NCBI GenBank assembly: GCA_001870995.2
Contig: MLAV02000005.1
Span: 1-64,000 of the forward strand
Direction: 5' to 3'
From: Chitinophaga sp. CB10
GTDB lineage: Bacteria > Bacteroidota > Bacteroidia > Chitinophagales > Chitinophagaceae
DNA length: 64,000 bases
Under the pieces are notes generated by a model. The model saw only the letters and a program-made list of their open reading frames with translations. It did not search any database and was not told the DNA's origin. Below are positions 36,504-43,802 of this stretch, piece by piece. The translations under genes and the position numbers were made by a program. Within the stretch, counting starts at the first letter, position 1. Every line of letters starts with the position of its first letter.

Positions 36504-37607
36504 CTATTTAAACGGCACCTTATAATGGGTATAGGTGGTAAATCCCAGGAAGGTGTAATCCCCCGGCCATCCCAGCGGGGCCTGCAACTGGCGCAGGTAG
36601 TCCAGGTTCGCCGTCTTATAGTAATTAGCGGCTACTTCCGTACCCGGAAAAATTTTGCTGGACGCGCTGCAATAGGCACATTCCGCCTGGTTATCCCATG
36701 CCTTACGCATATAATCATATCCCCTGGCCATTAATCGATTCCCTAACTCCCAAAGCGAATGATCCCCCTGCAACTGGGCGAGTTGAGCGGCATAGGAGAA
36801 AGCGGTGAGCGAATACTGGAAGTGAACACAGTCCTTACGATCGCAGTATTCAGGGATATCCCCGTTTTCCTTAATGATGATGGGCATGAATTTTTTCGTG
36901 ATGTCGTATCCTTCCTGGTAAAGTGCCGTGCTATCCAGGAAGATGCCGATGGCCATTTTGGCGTAGCCCTGGGAGGCATTCCAGTTGTTGTTGTAGACAG
37001 GCATTACGTTGATATACTCTCTTACAACGGTGCGGAGGTAGTTGCCAAACTGCGCAATGTCCGCTTCCTTCCAGCCGGCGCTTTGGCCATTTACTTTGTA
37101 GTGCCGCATGATTTCCGCAGCGGCTACAAAGCCGGGGGTCGTCCAGCAGGCTTCCAGCCCCGGCTGGCGCTTATTGGTGGCGGCATTCAGCAGGTCGTAA
37201 TTTTTGAACGCATAGGACCAGCCGTTGATCAGGCCAATCGTTTTTTCCGCATATTCCGGCTTGCCGGTTTTGGCCCATGCTAACGCGTACGCATATACGA
37301 GTTCCGCATCGCGGCGTATTTGAGATTTGGACGGAGAGGTAGCGCCGTTGGAACCAACTACTACCGTCGCGAAAAAGGAAGTGGGATAATCACTGCGTTC
37401 AATGAATGCTTCCACCTGTTTGTACGCAGCCACCCTGGCGGGATCGCCTTTGTCCACCTCCTGACTGATCAGGTCCAGCGACGCTTTGGAATTGAGGATC
37501 GCGGGATGCCGGAATTTCTTAGGCCTCGTCCCGTCGGCATATGCCGTCAGCGCTAATAAACAGGTAACGAGCAGGATACTGCCCAGTAGGATTATACTTT
37601 TCTTCAT
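36504..37607 (-). CDS. Secreted alginate-lyase-family protein
   Basis: Predicted polysaccharide lyase of 367 residues with the all-alpha barrel of the alginate lyase family (PF05426-type). A signal peptide (MKKSIILLGSILLVTC...AYADG) precedes HPAILNSKASLDLI. Likely active-site regions are NNWNASQGYAKMAIGIF and GDIPEYCDRKDCVHFQYSLTAFSYAA, with conserved Asn, His and Tyr. The substrate is a uronic-acid polymer by family, but alginate and glucuronan cannot be told apart here. The ATG at 37607 is chosen: the frame could extend to 37703, but only by running through the terminator hairpin at 37650-37674 and a LacI-type palindrome. It is the only polysaccharide-degrading enzyme beside the SusCD block. 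Confidence 0.85.
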   Translation of the reverse strand: MKKSIILLGSILLVTCLLALTAYADGTRPKKFRHPAILNSKASLDLISQEVDKGDPARVAAYKQVEAFIERSDYPTSFFATVVVGSNGATSPSKSQIRRDAELVYAYALAWAKTGKPEYAEKTIGLINGWSYAFKNYDLLNAATNKRQPGLEACWTTPGFVAAAEIMRHYKVNGQSAGWKEADIAQFGNYLRTVVREYINVMPVYNNNWNASQGYAKMAIGIFLDSTALYQEGYDITKKFMPIIIKENGDIPEYCDRKDCVHFQYSLTAFSYAAQLAQLQGDHSLWELGNRLMARGYDYMRKAWDNQAECAYCSASSKIFPGTEVAANYYKTANLDYLRQLQAPLGWPGDYTFLGFTTYTHYKVPFK

Positions 37608-37623
37608 ACCCAAAAAAATAAAA

Positions 37624-37637
37624 TGCAATCGATTACA
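37624..37637. promoter_or_regulatory. LacI-type operator before the alginate-lyase-like gene
   Basis: TGCAATCGATTACA is a 14-bp palindrome with one mismatch, centred on CG, 16 bases upstream of the chosen ATG at 37607. It resembles LacI-family operators (and the catabolite-repression element of Firmicutes in layout), and may tie this lyase to the regulator at 16821-17840 or to another LacI-type protein. Confidence 0.5.
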
Positions 37638-37648
37638 ATAAAAGTAGT

Positions 37649-37674
37649 TAAAAAAGCAGGTTTTACCTGCTTTT
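37649..37674 (-). terminator. Intrinsic terminator after the esterase gene
   Basis: AAAAGCAGGT (37652-37661) pairs with ACCTGCTTTT (37665-37674) around TTT. On the minus strand a T-tract follows; on the plus strand T residues follow too, so it may work both ways. It lies about 54 bases past the esterase stop. Confidence 0.8.
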
Positions 37675-37727
37675 AGTTTTTTTATGGGGAGAAGGCAACG
37701 CATGTGTGGAACGATGCCGCCTTTCCG

Positions 37728-38549
37728 TTAAAGATCACTGCTGAAAAATCGATGGAAGAACAGCAATTGGTATTGGATAGCATTACTCCAATAGGCCCAG
37801 TCATGCGCTCCCGGTCTTTCGATATAATCATGCGGCACTTTCCGTTGCAGCAGTACCTGGTGCAGGTTCCGGTTTACATCGATAAAGAAATCCCTGACGC
37901 CGCAATCGATGATCAACGGCATTTTGCTGGTACTGTCCAGTTTTTCCACCTGTTTGATCACCGTATATACCGTCCAGTTAGTCCCGTCCGGGCCGGGATC
38001 GCCGAGGTGTTTAGCGATATCCCAATTCTTCGGAAAGGGCCTGAAATCCACGCCGCCGCTCATGCTGCCGGCTGCGCCAAAAATATCCCGGTGGCGGATG
38101 CCCAGGTACAAACCGCCGTGGCCTCCCATGCTTAAACCCGTAATGGCGCGGCCTTTGGGAGAAGGCACGGTGGAATAATGCTGGTCGATATAAGCCGGCA
38201 CTTCGGCGCCCACATAGGTTTCGAAACGCCAGTTGCTATCGGTAGGGCTGTCGATATACCAGCTGCCGATGGCGCCGTCCGGGCAAACGATCATGATATT
38301 ATAGAGATCCGCGAGCTCCCTGAGGGCGGGCACTTTGGAGATCCAGTTACTGTAATTACCGCCATAGCCGTGCAGCAGGTACACCACGGGGTAGCGTTCG
38401 CTGCCACTTTTATAGCTGCCGGGCGTAATGACCACCGCTTTGAAACTGCGGTGCATGGCGGCGCTGGGAATGGAAACCGTGTCTACCTGCGCCGCCTGGC
38501 AGGCATTCAGCGCCAGGAAAGTGAAAATAAAAAACAAGAGTGTCCTCAT
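37728..38549 (-). CDS. Secreted CE1-like esterase
   Basis: Alpha/beta-hydrolase of 273 residues of the esterase D / carbohydrate esterase 1 type. An N-terminal signal (1-20) has LNAC, so it may be a lipoprotein at Cys17. LLHGYGGNYSNW forms the oxyanion region, GLSMGGHGG carries the nucleophile Ser140, and GAHDW near the C-terminus the catalytic His; Asp in CGVRDFF is the probable third residue. Family members remove acetyl or feruloyl groups from polysaccharides or act on small esters. It precedes the alginate-lyase-like gene on the same strand but has its own terminator, so the two are probably separate units. Confidence 0.85.
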   Translation of the reverse strand: MRTLLFFIFTFLALNACQAAQVDTVSIPSAAMHRSFKAVVITPGSYKSGSERYPVVYLLHGYGGNYSNWISKVPALRELADLYNIMIVCPDGAIGSWYIDSPTDSNWRFETYVGAEVPAYIDQHYSTVPSPKGRAITGLSMGGHGGLYLGIRHRDIFGAAGSMSGGVDFRPFPKNWDIAKHLGDPGPDGTNWTVYTVIKQVEKLDSTSKMPLIIDCGVRDFFIDVNRNLHQVLLQRKVPHDYIERPGAHDWAYWSNAIQYQLLFFHRFFSSDL

Positions 38550-38581
38550 AACGGAAATAATTAATGCGGCAATAAATATCT

Positions 38582-38612
38582 AAAAAAAAAGCAGCATTGC
38601 TGCTGCTTTTTT
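38582..38612 (-). terminator. Intrinsic terminator after the M1 peptidase
   Basis: GCAGCA (38591-38596) pairs with TGCTGC (38601-38606) around TTGC, flanked by A9 on the left (T9 on the minus strand) and T6 on the right. It overlaps the end of the peptidase gene and can act in both directions. Confidence 0.82.
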
Positions 38613-40932
38613 AATTTCTTGCCTTGCGCATCGGGTTATCGCCGGTGCTGGCCCCTCGTGGCGTATTGCTGCCTTTAAACAGCTCAAACTGCGAAGGAGC
38701 GGCTTCCCGCGGCCAGCTGTTATTGGATTCGTCAATATCGGCTGTTTCGCGGTAAGGGTCCAGTCGCACGGAGGTTACCTGCTTATCTTTCGCAAATACT
38801 TTTGTGACCTGGTTTTCATTTTTGCGCCAGATGTACACCGGGATACGGTCTACTTCCTTCGTACCATCGGCAAAGGTCCATTCCACAATCAGCGGCATTA
38901 CCAAACCGCCTTTGTTATTGAACGTGAGTTCATAGAAGTTCTTTTTGCTGTCGTAGAGCTTCTTTTCGGCTGGTGTGAGGCTGTTGTAATAGTTATTGAA
39001 AGCTGCCTGGTCTTCTTTAGACACGGCAAAGCGGTCGTATTTGCTGTAGAAGTCCTGCAGCTCAGGGTCCTGGTCTACCACGTATTTCACGCCTTCCGCC
39101 TTGTTTTTACGGCGGGCCACATGATCCATGTTCCTGTCGTATTCCGCTTTGGCGGCAACGTTATTTACGGCCGGATTCTTCGAATCAAGGCGGTACCATT
39201 TAACGGAATCCAGGGCGATGTCGCAAGGTTCCGTGCCGAAGAACCATCCGCGCCAGAACCAGTCCAGGTCTACCGCAGAGGCGTCTTCCATGGTGCGGAA
39301 GAAATCCGCCGGCGTTGGGTGTTTGAATGCCCAGCGGCGCGCGTATTCGCGGAAGGCGAAGTCGAACAGCTCCCTGCCCATGATGGTTTCCCGGAGGATA
39401 TTCAACCCGGTAGCTGGTTTGGCGTAAGCGTTAGGACCAAAGTTGATGATGTTTTCGGAGTTGGTCATGATGGGTTCCAGCTGGTCCTTTGGCATCTTCA
39501 TATAGTCTACGATCTTATGCGCGGGGCCGCGGCCGGAAGGGAAGTTGCTGTCCCATTCCTGCTCGGCCATGAACTGGCAGAAAGTATTTAAACCTTCGTC
39601 CATCCAGGTCCACTGGCGCTCGTCGGAGTTGACGATCATCGGGAAGAAGTTGTGTCCTACTTCGTGGATGATTACGCCGATCATCCCGTTTTTAGTGGCT
39701 TCGGAATAGGTACCGTCCTTATCGGCGCGGCCGTAGTTGAAGCAGATCATCGGGTATTCCATCCCGTTGGCCGCTTCCACGGAAATAGCCACCGGGTAAG
39801 GGTAAGGGATGGTATGTTTGGAGTAGGATTGCAGGGTATGCGCCACTACCTTGGTGGAATAGCGGTTGTAGAGCGGGTAGGCTTCCTGGCCGTAGTAGGA
39901 CATGGCCATTACCTTATTGCCTTCCACGTTGGTGGCCATAGCGTCCCACACGAGGCGGCGGGAGGACACCCATGCAAAGTCGCGCACATTGCTGGCTTCA
40001 TATTCCCAGGTTTTAGTGCTGGTAGCATGGCCTTTCATGGCTTTCTTTGCTTCCTCGAGGGTCACGATTTCCACCGGTTTTTTGCTGGACTGCGCCTGCT
40101 GCCAGCGTTGGTACTGAGCCGGCGTCAGCATGTCCTGGTAGTTGCGGCATTCGCCGGTAGCGCCGACGATGTGATCGGAAGGTACGGTCATGCGTACTTT
40201 GAAGTTGCCGAAGGTCAGGGCAAACTCGCCGCTGCCGAAGAATTGTTTATTCTGCCATCCCTGGAAGTCGGAATATACCGCCAGGCGTGGATACCACTGT
40301 GTGATGGTGTAGAGGTAGTTTTTATCTTCCGGGAAGTATTCGTACCCTCCGCGGCCGCCAACGGTCATGCGGTCCGGGATGTTATAGGACCACTCCACTT
40401 TGAAGCGGTATTTTTCCCCCGGCATGAGCGGCTGCGGCAGGTCCAGGCGCATCATGGTATTATTGATGGTGTAGGACACGGGTTTACCGTCAGCGTCTGT
40501 GACTTTGGCGATTTTTACTCCCAGGTCCTTATCTTCCTTCAGGATGTTGTTGATGGCGCTCATGGTCATTTTATCAGACATGCGGCTGCCGTTGATCTGT
40601 TGGAGTTCACTTTTGGCGTCGTGCTGGTTTTCGTCCAGCTGGAGCCAGAGGTAAGTGAGCGGATCAGGGGAGTTGTTGTAATAGGTAATCGTTTCAGCGC
40701 CGGTGAGCCGTTGCTTTTCATCGTCGAGCGTGGCGGCGATGTCATAGTCGGCCCGTTGCTGCCAGTATTTAGGGCCTGGCGCACCGGAGGCGGAGCGGTA
40801 GATATTTGGCGTCTGGAGCATCGTGCCCAGTTGCTCGAAGCGGTTGCCATGGTTGGAGCCGGGATTATTCTGTGCATACAGGGCAAAGGTGCTGCTGCAC
40901 AGGATTCCAAGCAGGAATATACTTCTTCTCAT
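38611..40932 (-). CDS. M1-family zinc metallopeptidase
   Basis: Secreted aminopeptidase-like protein of 773 residues with a signal peptide (about 1-20). The zinc site is HEVGHN at 423-428, with the third ligand Glu446 in WMDEGLNTF, 19 residues after His427, the usual gluzincin spacing. The N-terminal domain (about 55-270) is the beta-saddle of M1 enzymes (NPEKYRF-type core, GRGGYEYFP). A GAMEN exopeptidase motif is replaced by GMEYPM. It starts 15 bases after the HupE/UreJ-like gene on the same strand, so the two form one unit. Confidence 0.92.
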   Translation of the reverse strand: MRRSIFLLGILCSSTFALYAQNNPGSNHGNRFEQLGTMLQTPNIYRSASGAPGPKYWQQRADYDIAATLDDEKQRLTGAETITYYNNSPDPLTYLWLQLDENQHDAKSELQQINGSRMSDKMTMSAINNILKEDKDLGVKIAKVTDADGKPVSYTINNTMMRLDLPQPLMPGEKYRFKVEWSYNIPDRMTVGGRGGYEYFPEDKNYLYTITQWYPRLAVYSDFQGWQNKQFFGSGEFALTFGNFKVRMTVPSDHIVGATGECRNYQDMLTPAQYQRWQQAQSSKKPVEIVTLEEAKKAMKGHATSTKTWEYEASNVRDFAWVSSRRLVWDAMATNVEGNKVMAMSYYGQEAYPLYNRYSTKVVAHTLQSYSKHTIPYPYPVAISVEAANGMEYPMICFNYGRADKDGTYSEATKNGMIGVIIHEVGHNFFPMIVNSDERQWTWMDEGLNTFCQFMAEQEWDSNFPSGRGPAHKIVDYMKMPKDQLEPIMTNSENIINFGPNAYAKPATGLNILRETIMGRELFDFAFREYARRWAFKHPTPADFFRTMEDASAVDLDWFWRGWFFGTEPCDIALDSVKWYRLDSKNPAVNNVAAKAEYDRNMDHVARRKNKAEGVKYVVDQDPELQDFYSKYDRFAVSKEDQAAFNNYYNSLTPAEKKLYDSKKNFYELTFNNKGGLVMPLIVEWTFADGTKEVDRIPVYIWRKNENQVTKVFAKDKQVTSVRLDPYRETADIDESNNSWPREAAPSQFELFKGSNTPRGASTGDNPMRKARN

Positions 40933-40947
40933 AAACGGTATAAAATA

Positions 40948-41532
40948 CTAATTCAAAAACATTGCTCTTGCTCCTTCGATCACCATGACGAGGGCGATCC
41001 CAAAAGCGCCTGAGGACACGCAGAGGTTCCAGTCGCGGCGCTTTACCCCGGAGAGGTTGACGAGTACTCCGGAGATCAATAAAATAATCATCACAATTAC
41101 GATCTGACCACATTCCAGGCCGAGGTTAAATCCGAGCAGCGGGCCTACCACATTGGTTTGCGCGCCCAGCAGGCTTTTCAGGTAATTGGAAAATCCCAGG
41201 CCGTGGATCAGGCCGAAAAACAAGGCATAGAAATAATTCAGCTGCAATTTTTTCGGTTCACTGTCTTTCCGGATGATATTGGTTGCTGCAGTGATGCAGA
41301 TTGTAACGGGTATCAGCCATTCGATAATTTCGCCCGGCACTTTGAGGATATCGAGTACGCTCAGCGCCAGGGTAATGGAATGACCAATGGTAAATGCTGT
41401 AACCAGAATCAAAACTTTCTTCCAGTCGCGCAACAGGTACATGGCACACAGGGCGACGATGAACAAGATGTGATCATAGGCGTCCCAGTTAATAATGTGC
41501 TGCCAGCCCAACTGAAAATACAAACCATCCAT
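40948..41532 (-). CDS. HupE/UreJ-like integral membrane protein
   Basis: Membrane protein of 194 residues with about six hydrophobic segments. The start GWQHIINWDAYDHILFIVAL matches the metal-transporter HupE/UreJ family signature (G-x-x-HI...DH), and a second histidine-rich segment GLIHGLGFSNYL follows. HupE/UreJ proteins are thought to carry nickel or cobalt, but this Bacteroidota branch is uncharacterised. It precedes the M1 peptidase by 15 bases. A divergent DUF6702-like gene starts 62 bases away. Confidence 0.85.
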   Translation of the reverse strand: MDGLYFQLGWQHIINWDAYDHILFIVALCAMYLLRDWKKVLILVTAFTIGHSITLALSVLDILKVPGEIIEWLIPVTICITAATNIIRKDSEPKKLQLNYFYALFFGLIHGLGFSNYLKSLLGAQTNVVGPLLGFNLGLECGQIVIVMIILLISGVLVNLSGVKRRDWNLCVSSGAFGIALVMVIEGARAMFLN

Positions 41533-41594
41533 TGCACTACTTTTATCTAAATTTGTAATTATATAACCAAAAAGTTAATTTTTCCTAAAATTTT

Positions 41595-42086
41595 TTGCTA
41601 GTGGGATTATTACTATGTAAATGGTGGGTAAGTATGGTATTGGCGCTGCATCCATTTTATGCGAGCGTTACGGAAATAACCCATAATGCGGCCCGGCGGG
41701 AGCTGGGGGTAAGCGCCCGGATTTTCACGGACGACCTGGAGAACACGTTAAAGAAGCAGTTCAAGACCTCTTTTGATATTATTAAGCCGGCTAACCGAAA
41801 GCAGGTGGAGGGTTATATTGCGGCGTACCTGCAGCAGCATATTTCCGTGAAGCTGGACGGCAGGCCGGTGGCGCTGAAGTTCATCGGGTATAAGATTGAA
41901 GAGGATGCTGTGTGGAGCTTTTTGGAGGCGGAGAATGTGGCGGCGCCGAAGAAGGTGGAGGTGCGCAATGATGTGTTGTACGAGCAGCATGCTACGCAGA
42001 CGAACATGATACATGTGATCGTGGGAGGGAAAAGGCAGAGTTATAAGTTGGATAATCCGCAGGCGGTGGCGGTGTTTGGGTTTTAG
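41595..42086 (+). CDS. DUF6702-like exported protein
   Basis: Protein of about 163 residues with a hydrophobic start and the sequence LHPFYASVTEITHNAARRELGVSARIFTDDLE, which I recognise as the DUF6702 type found beside HupE-like and M1 peptidase genes in Bacteroidota. Function unknown. The frame begins with TTG at 41595; GTG at 41601 or ATG at 41634 are equally possible, and only the upstream starts leave a signal-like segment. TAAATTTG at 41548-41555 matches the -7 element of a plus-strand promoter, but no TTTG lies at the normal distance. Confidence 0.75.
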   Translation: MLVGLLLCKWWVSMVLALHPFYASVTEITHNAARRELGVSARIFTDDLENTLKKQFKTSFDIIKPANRKQVEGYIAAYLQQHISVKLDGRPVALKFIGYKIEEDAVWSFLEAENVAAPKKVEVRNDVLYEQHATQTNMIHVIVGGKRQSYKLDNPQAVAVFGF

Positions 42087-42109
42087 GGGAGGATCAACAA
42101 AATCCCCTA
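42084..42109. terminator. Hairpin joining two convergent stop codons
   Basis: TAGGGGA (42084-42090) pairs with TCCCCTA (42103-42109) around a 12-base loop. The stop codon of the DUF6702-like gene lies in one arm and that of the acyl-CoA ligase in the other. No T-tract follows on either strand, so termination would be weak. Confidence 0.45.
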
Positions 42110-43396
42110 CCTTCTGTCCACAAACTTCACCGGTTTCCTGCTCCCCTCCGGAAACTGCATCTTCATGATCTCCGCCTGGCTGCAATACCGCACCTGTGGT
42201 ATCACCCGCAACTTCGCCTGGAGATACGACTTAATCTTCCGGTCCATCTCCTCCGACTCCTCCCGGGGCCATAAATGCAGCAATATCTCATCCGTACCCA
42301 ACTCGTTGGAATGTACCTCCACCACATACTCCCTTACTTCCTCCATCTCATTCAGCAAATCAAACAATGCCGGCGGATATAAAGTAGTCCCTTTAAATTT
42401 CAGCATCTGCTTCTTACGGCCAATCACCGGGGATAAACGGATGGTATTACGGCCGCAGCTGCATGGCTCTTCGTAATACCGGCAAATATCGCCTGTCTTG
42501 TAACGCAGCAGGGGCATGCCTTCCACGCCAAGCGTAGTAATCGTTACCTCTCCATCCTGGCCAGGGCCTACCTGCTCGTTGTTTTCATCCAGCAACTCCA
42601 CATACAGCAGCTCCGGATGATGATGGCCGCCATGCCCTACCCGGCATTCCGTGAACGCCGTCTGCATTTCCGTGGAAGCATAAGTGGAATAGAGCTTGAT
42701 ATCCCATTGTTCCGTAATCTTCTTGCCCAATACATTGAATGAAAAATCCGTGTTCCGGATATTCTCCCCGATGCATACGGCCTTCTTCACGGAAGTACTG
42801 TTCACATCAATGTTATGCTCCTTCGCATAAGCAATCAGCTTCACCAAAAATGAAGGTACGCCTACAATAGTCGTAGGCTTGATGCGCTCAATGTTTTCCC
42901 ACTGCATGCTCGGCACGCCGGGGCCTACACGCAGTACGCCTGCGCCCAGCCGGCGGATGCCGTTGTAATACGCCATGCCCGCCATAAACTGCCGGTCCAG
43001 CGTCAGCATCAGCTGGTACACATCGCTGTCCGTACCATCTGCACAACTAAAGGAAATATATTCGTTATAGGTAAGCCGTTGTAAATCTTTCTCCGTCAAA
43101 GCCAGGATGACAGGCCTTCCCAGCGTGCCGCTGGTAGTGGTGTATTCCGCAATCTTGCTTTTATCCACACATAAAAAATCCCAGTTTTGCTCCTGCAACG
43201 CTTCTTTTGTAACAGGCGGGATCTTCTTCACATCTTCCAGCGAACGGATGTCGTCTACCTGTATATGATGCCGCTTGAACCAGTCTTTATAAAACGGTGA
43301 AAACTGTTGGAGGTAACCGATCATGTGCAGCACTTCCTTTTCCTGGAAAGCCCTGATGGCGTCTAAAGACTGTAATTCAATATCGGGTATATACAT
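42107..43396 (-). CDS. PaaK-like acyl-CoA ligase of the flexirubin operon
   Basis: Adenylate-forming enzyme of 429 residues like phenylacetate-CoA ligase. The ATP-binding loop reads YTTTSGTLGRPV (about 85-96); GVPSFLVKL, YASTEMQ and RYKTGDICRYYEEPCSCGR follow, the last with the paired cysteines of the PaaK group. It would activate an aromatic acid, such as the 4-hydroxycinnamate starter of flexirubin, as CoA or AMP ester (inference from pathway). It is the last gene of the operon, 25 bases after acpS. Confidence 0.85.
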   Translation of the reverse strand: MYIPDIELQSLDAIRAFQEKEVLHMIGYLQQFSPFYKDWFKRHHIQVDDIRSLEDVKKIPPVTKEALQEQNWDFLCVDKSKIAEYTTTSGTLGRPVILALTEKDLQRLTYNEYISFSCADGTDSDVYQLMLTLDRQFMAGMAYYNGIRRLGAGVLRVGPGVPSMQWENIERIKPTTIVGVPSFLVKLIAYAKEHNIDVNSTSVKKAVCIGENIRNTDFSFNVLGKKITEQWDIKLYSTYASTEMQTAFTECRVGHGGHHHPELLYVELLDENNEQVGPGQDGEVTITTLGVEGMPLLRYKTGDICRYYEEPCSCGRNTIRLSPVIGRKKQMLKFKGTTLYPPALFDLLNEMEEVREYVVEVHSNELGTDEILLHLWPREESEEMDRKIKSYLQAKLRVIPQVRYCSQAEIMKMQFPEGSRKPVKFVDRR

Positions 43397-43421
43397 AGCT
43401 CTGTTATTCTGTTTTAAAAGG

Positions 43422-43802
43422 TTATCCTTCTATCACCACCATCGCAATAGCAGCGGTCTTTTCGTGTGATAAAGACACCCATATGCGTTTGATGCCCAGC
43501 TGCTCATAACGCGCTGCGGCGGCGCCCAGCAAAAATAATTCAGGCTTGCCATTGGCATCATTGCGGACTTCTATTTCATTGAAATTAACGCCGCCATTGT
43601 TGCCCCAGCCGGTGCCAAAAGCTTTCAGCAGGGCCTCTTTGGCGGCAAACCTCGCAGCGTACGACTCTCCCGGCATCGCCTGCTGTTCGCAATACGCTAT
43701 CTCCGCGGGGGTAAACACCAGGTCCCTGAAAGCCGTGCCCTTGGCCAGCTTCGCAGCTATGCGCCCTACGTCCACGATGTCTGTACCTATTCCAATGATC
43801 AT
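43422..43802 (-). CDS. acpS: Holo-ACP synthase
   Basis: 4'-phosphopantetheinyl transferase of 126 residues, of the usual AcpS length. IGTDIVDVGRI holds the metal ligand Asp8, RFAAKEALLKAFG the ligand Glu56, and SLSHEKTAAIAMV is the conserved C-terminal segment. It transfers phosphopantetheine from CoA to Ser41 of the operon's own ACP (56733-56996), and possibly other carriers. It overlaps the C45-type gene by 4 bases, so the two are translationally coupled. Whether it is the only AcpS in the genome cannot be seen. Confidence 0.93.
   Translation of the reverse strand: MIIGIGTDIVDVGRIAAKLAKGTAFRDLVFTPAEIAYCEQQAMPGESYAARFAAKEALLKAFGTGWGNNGGVNFNEIEVRNDANGKPELFLLGAAAARYEQLGIKRIWVSLSHEKTAAIAMVVIEG

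Noticed and set aside
39652..41013. 453-codon plus-strand frame opposite the M1 peptidase
   Set aside because: It is the reverse image of a real gene with a complete zinc motif; it has no family features.
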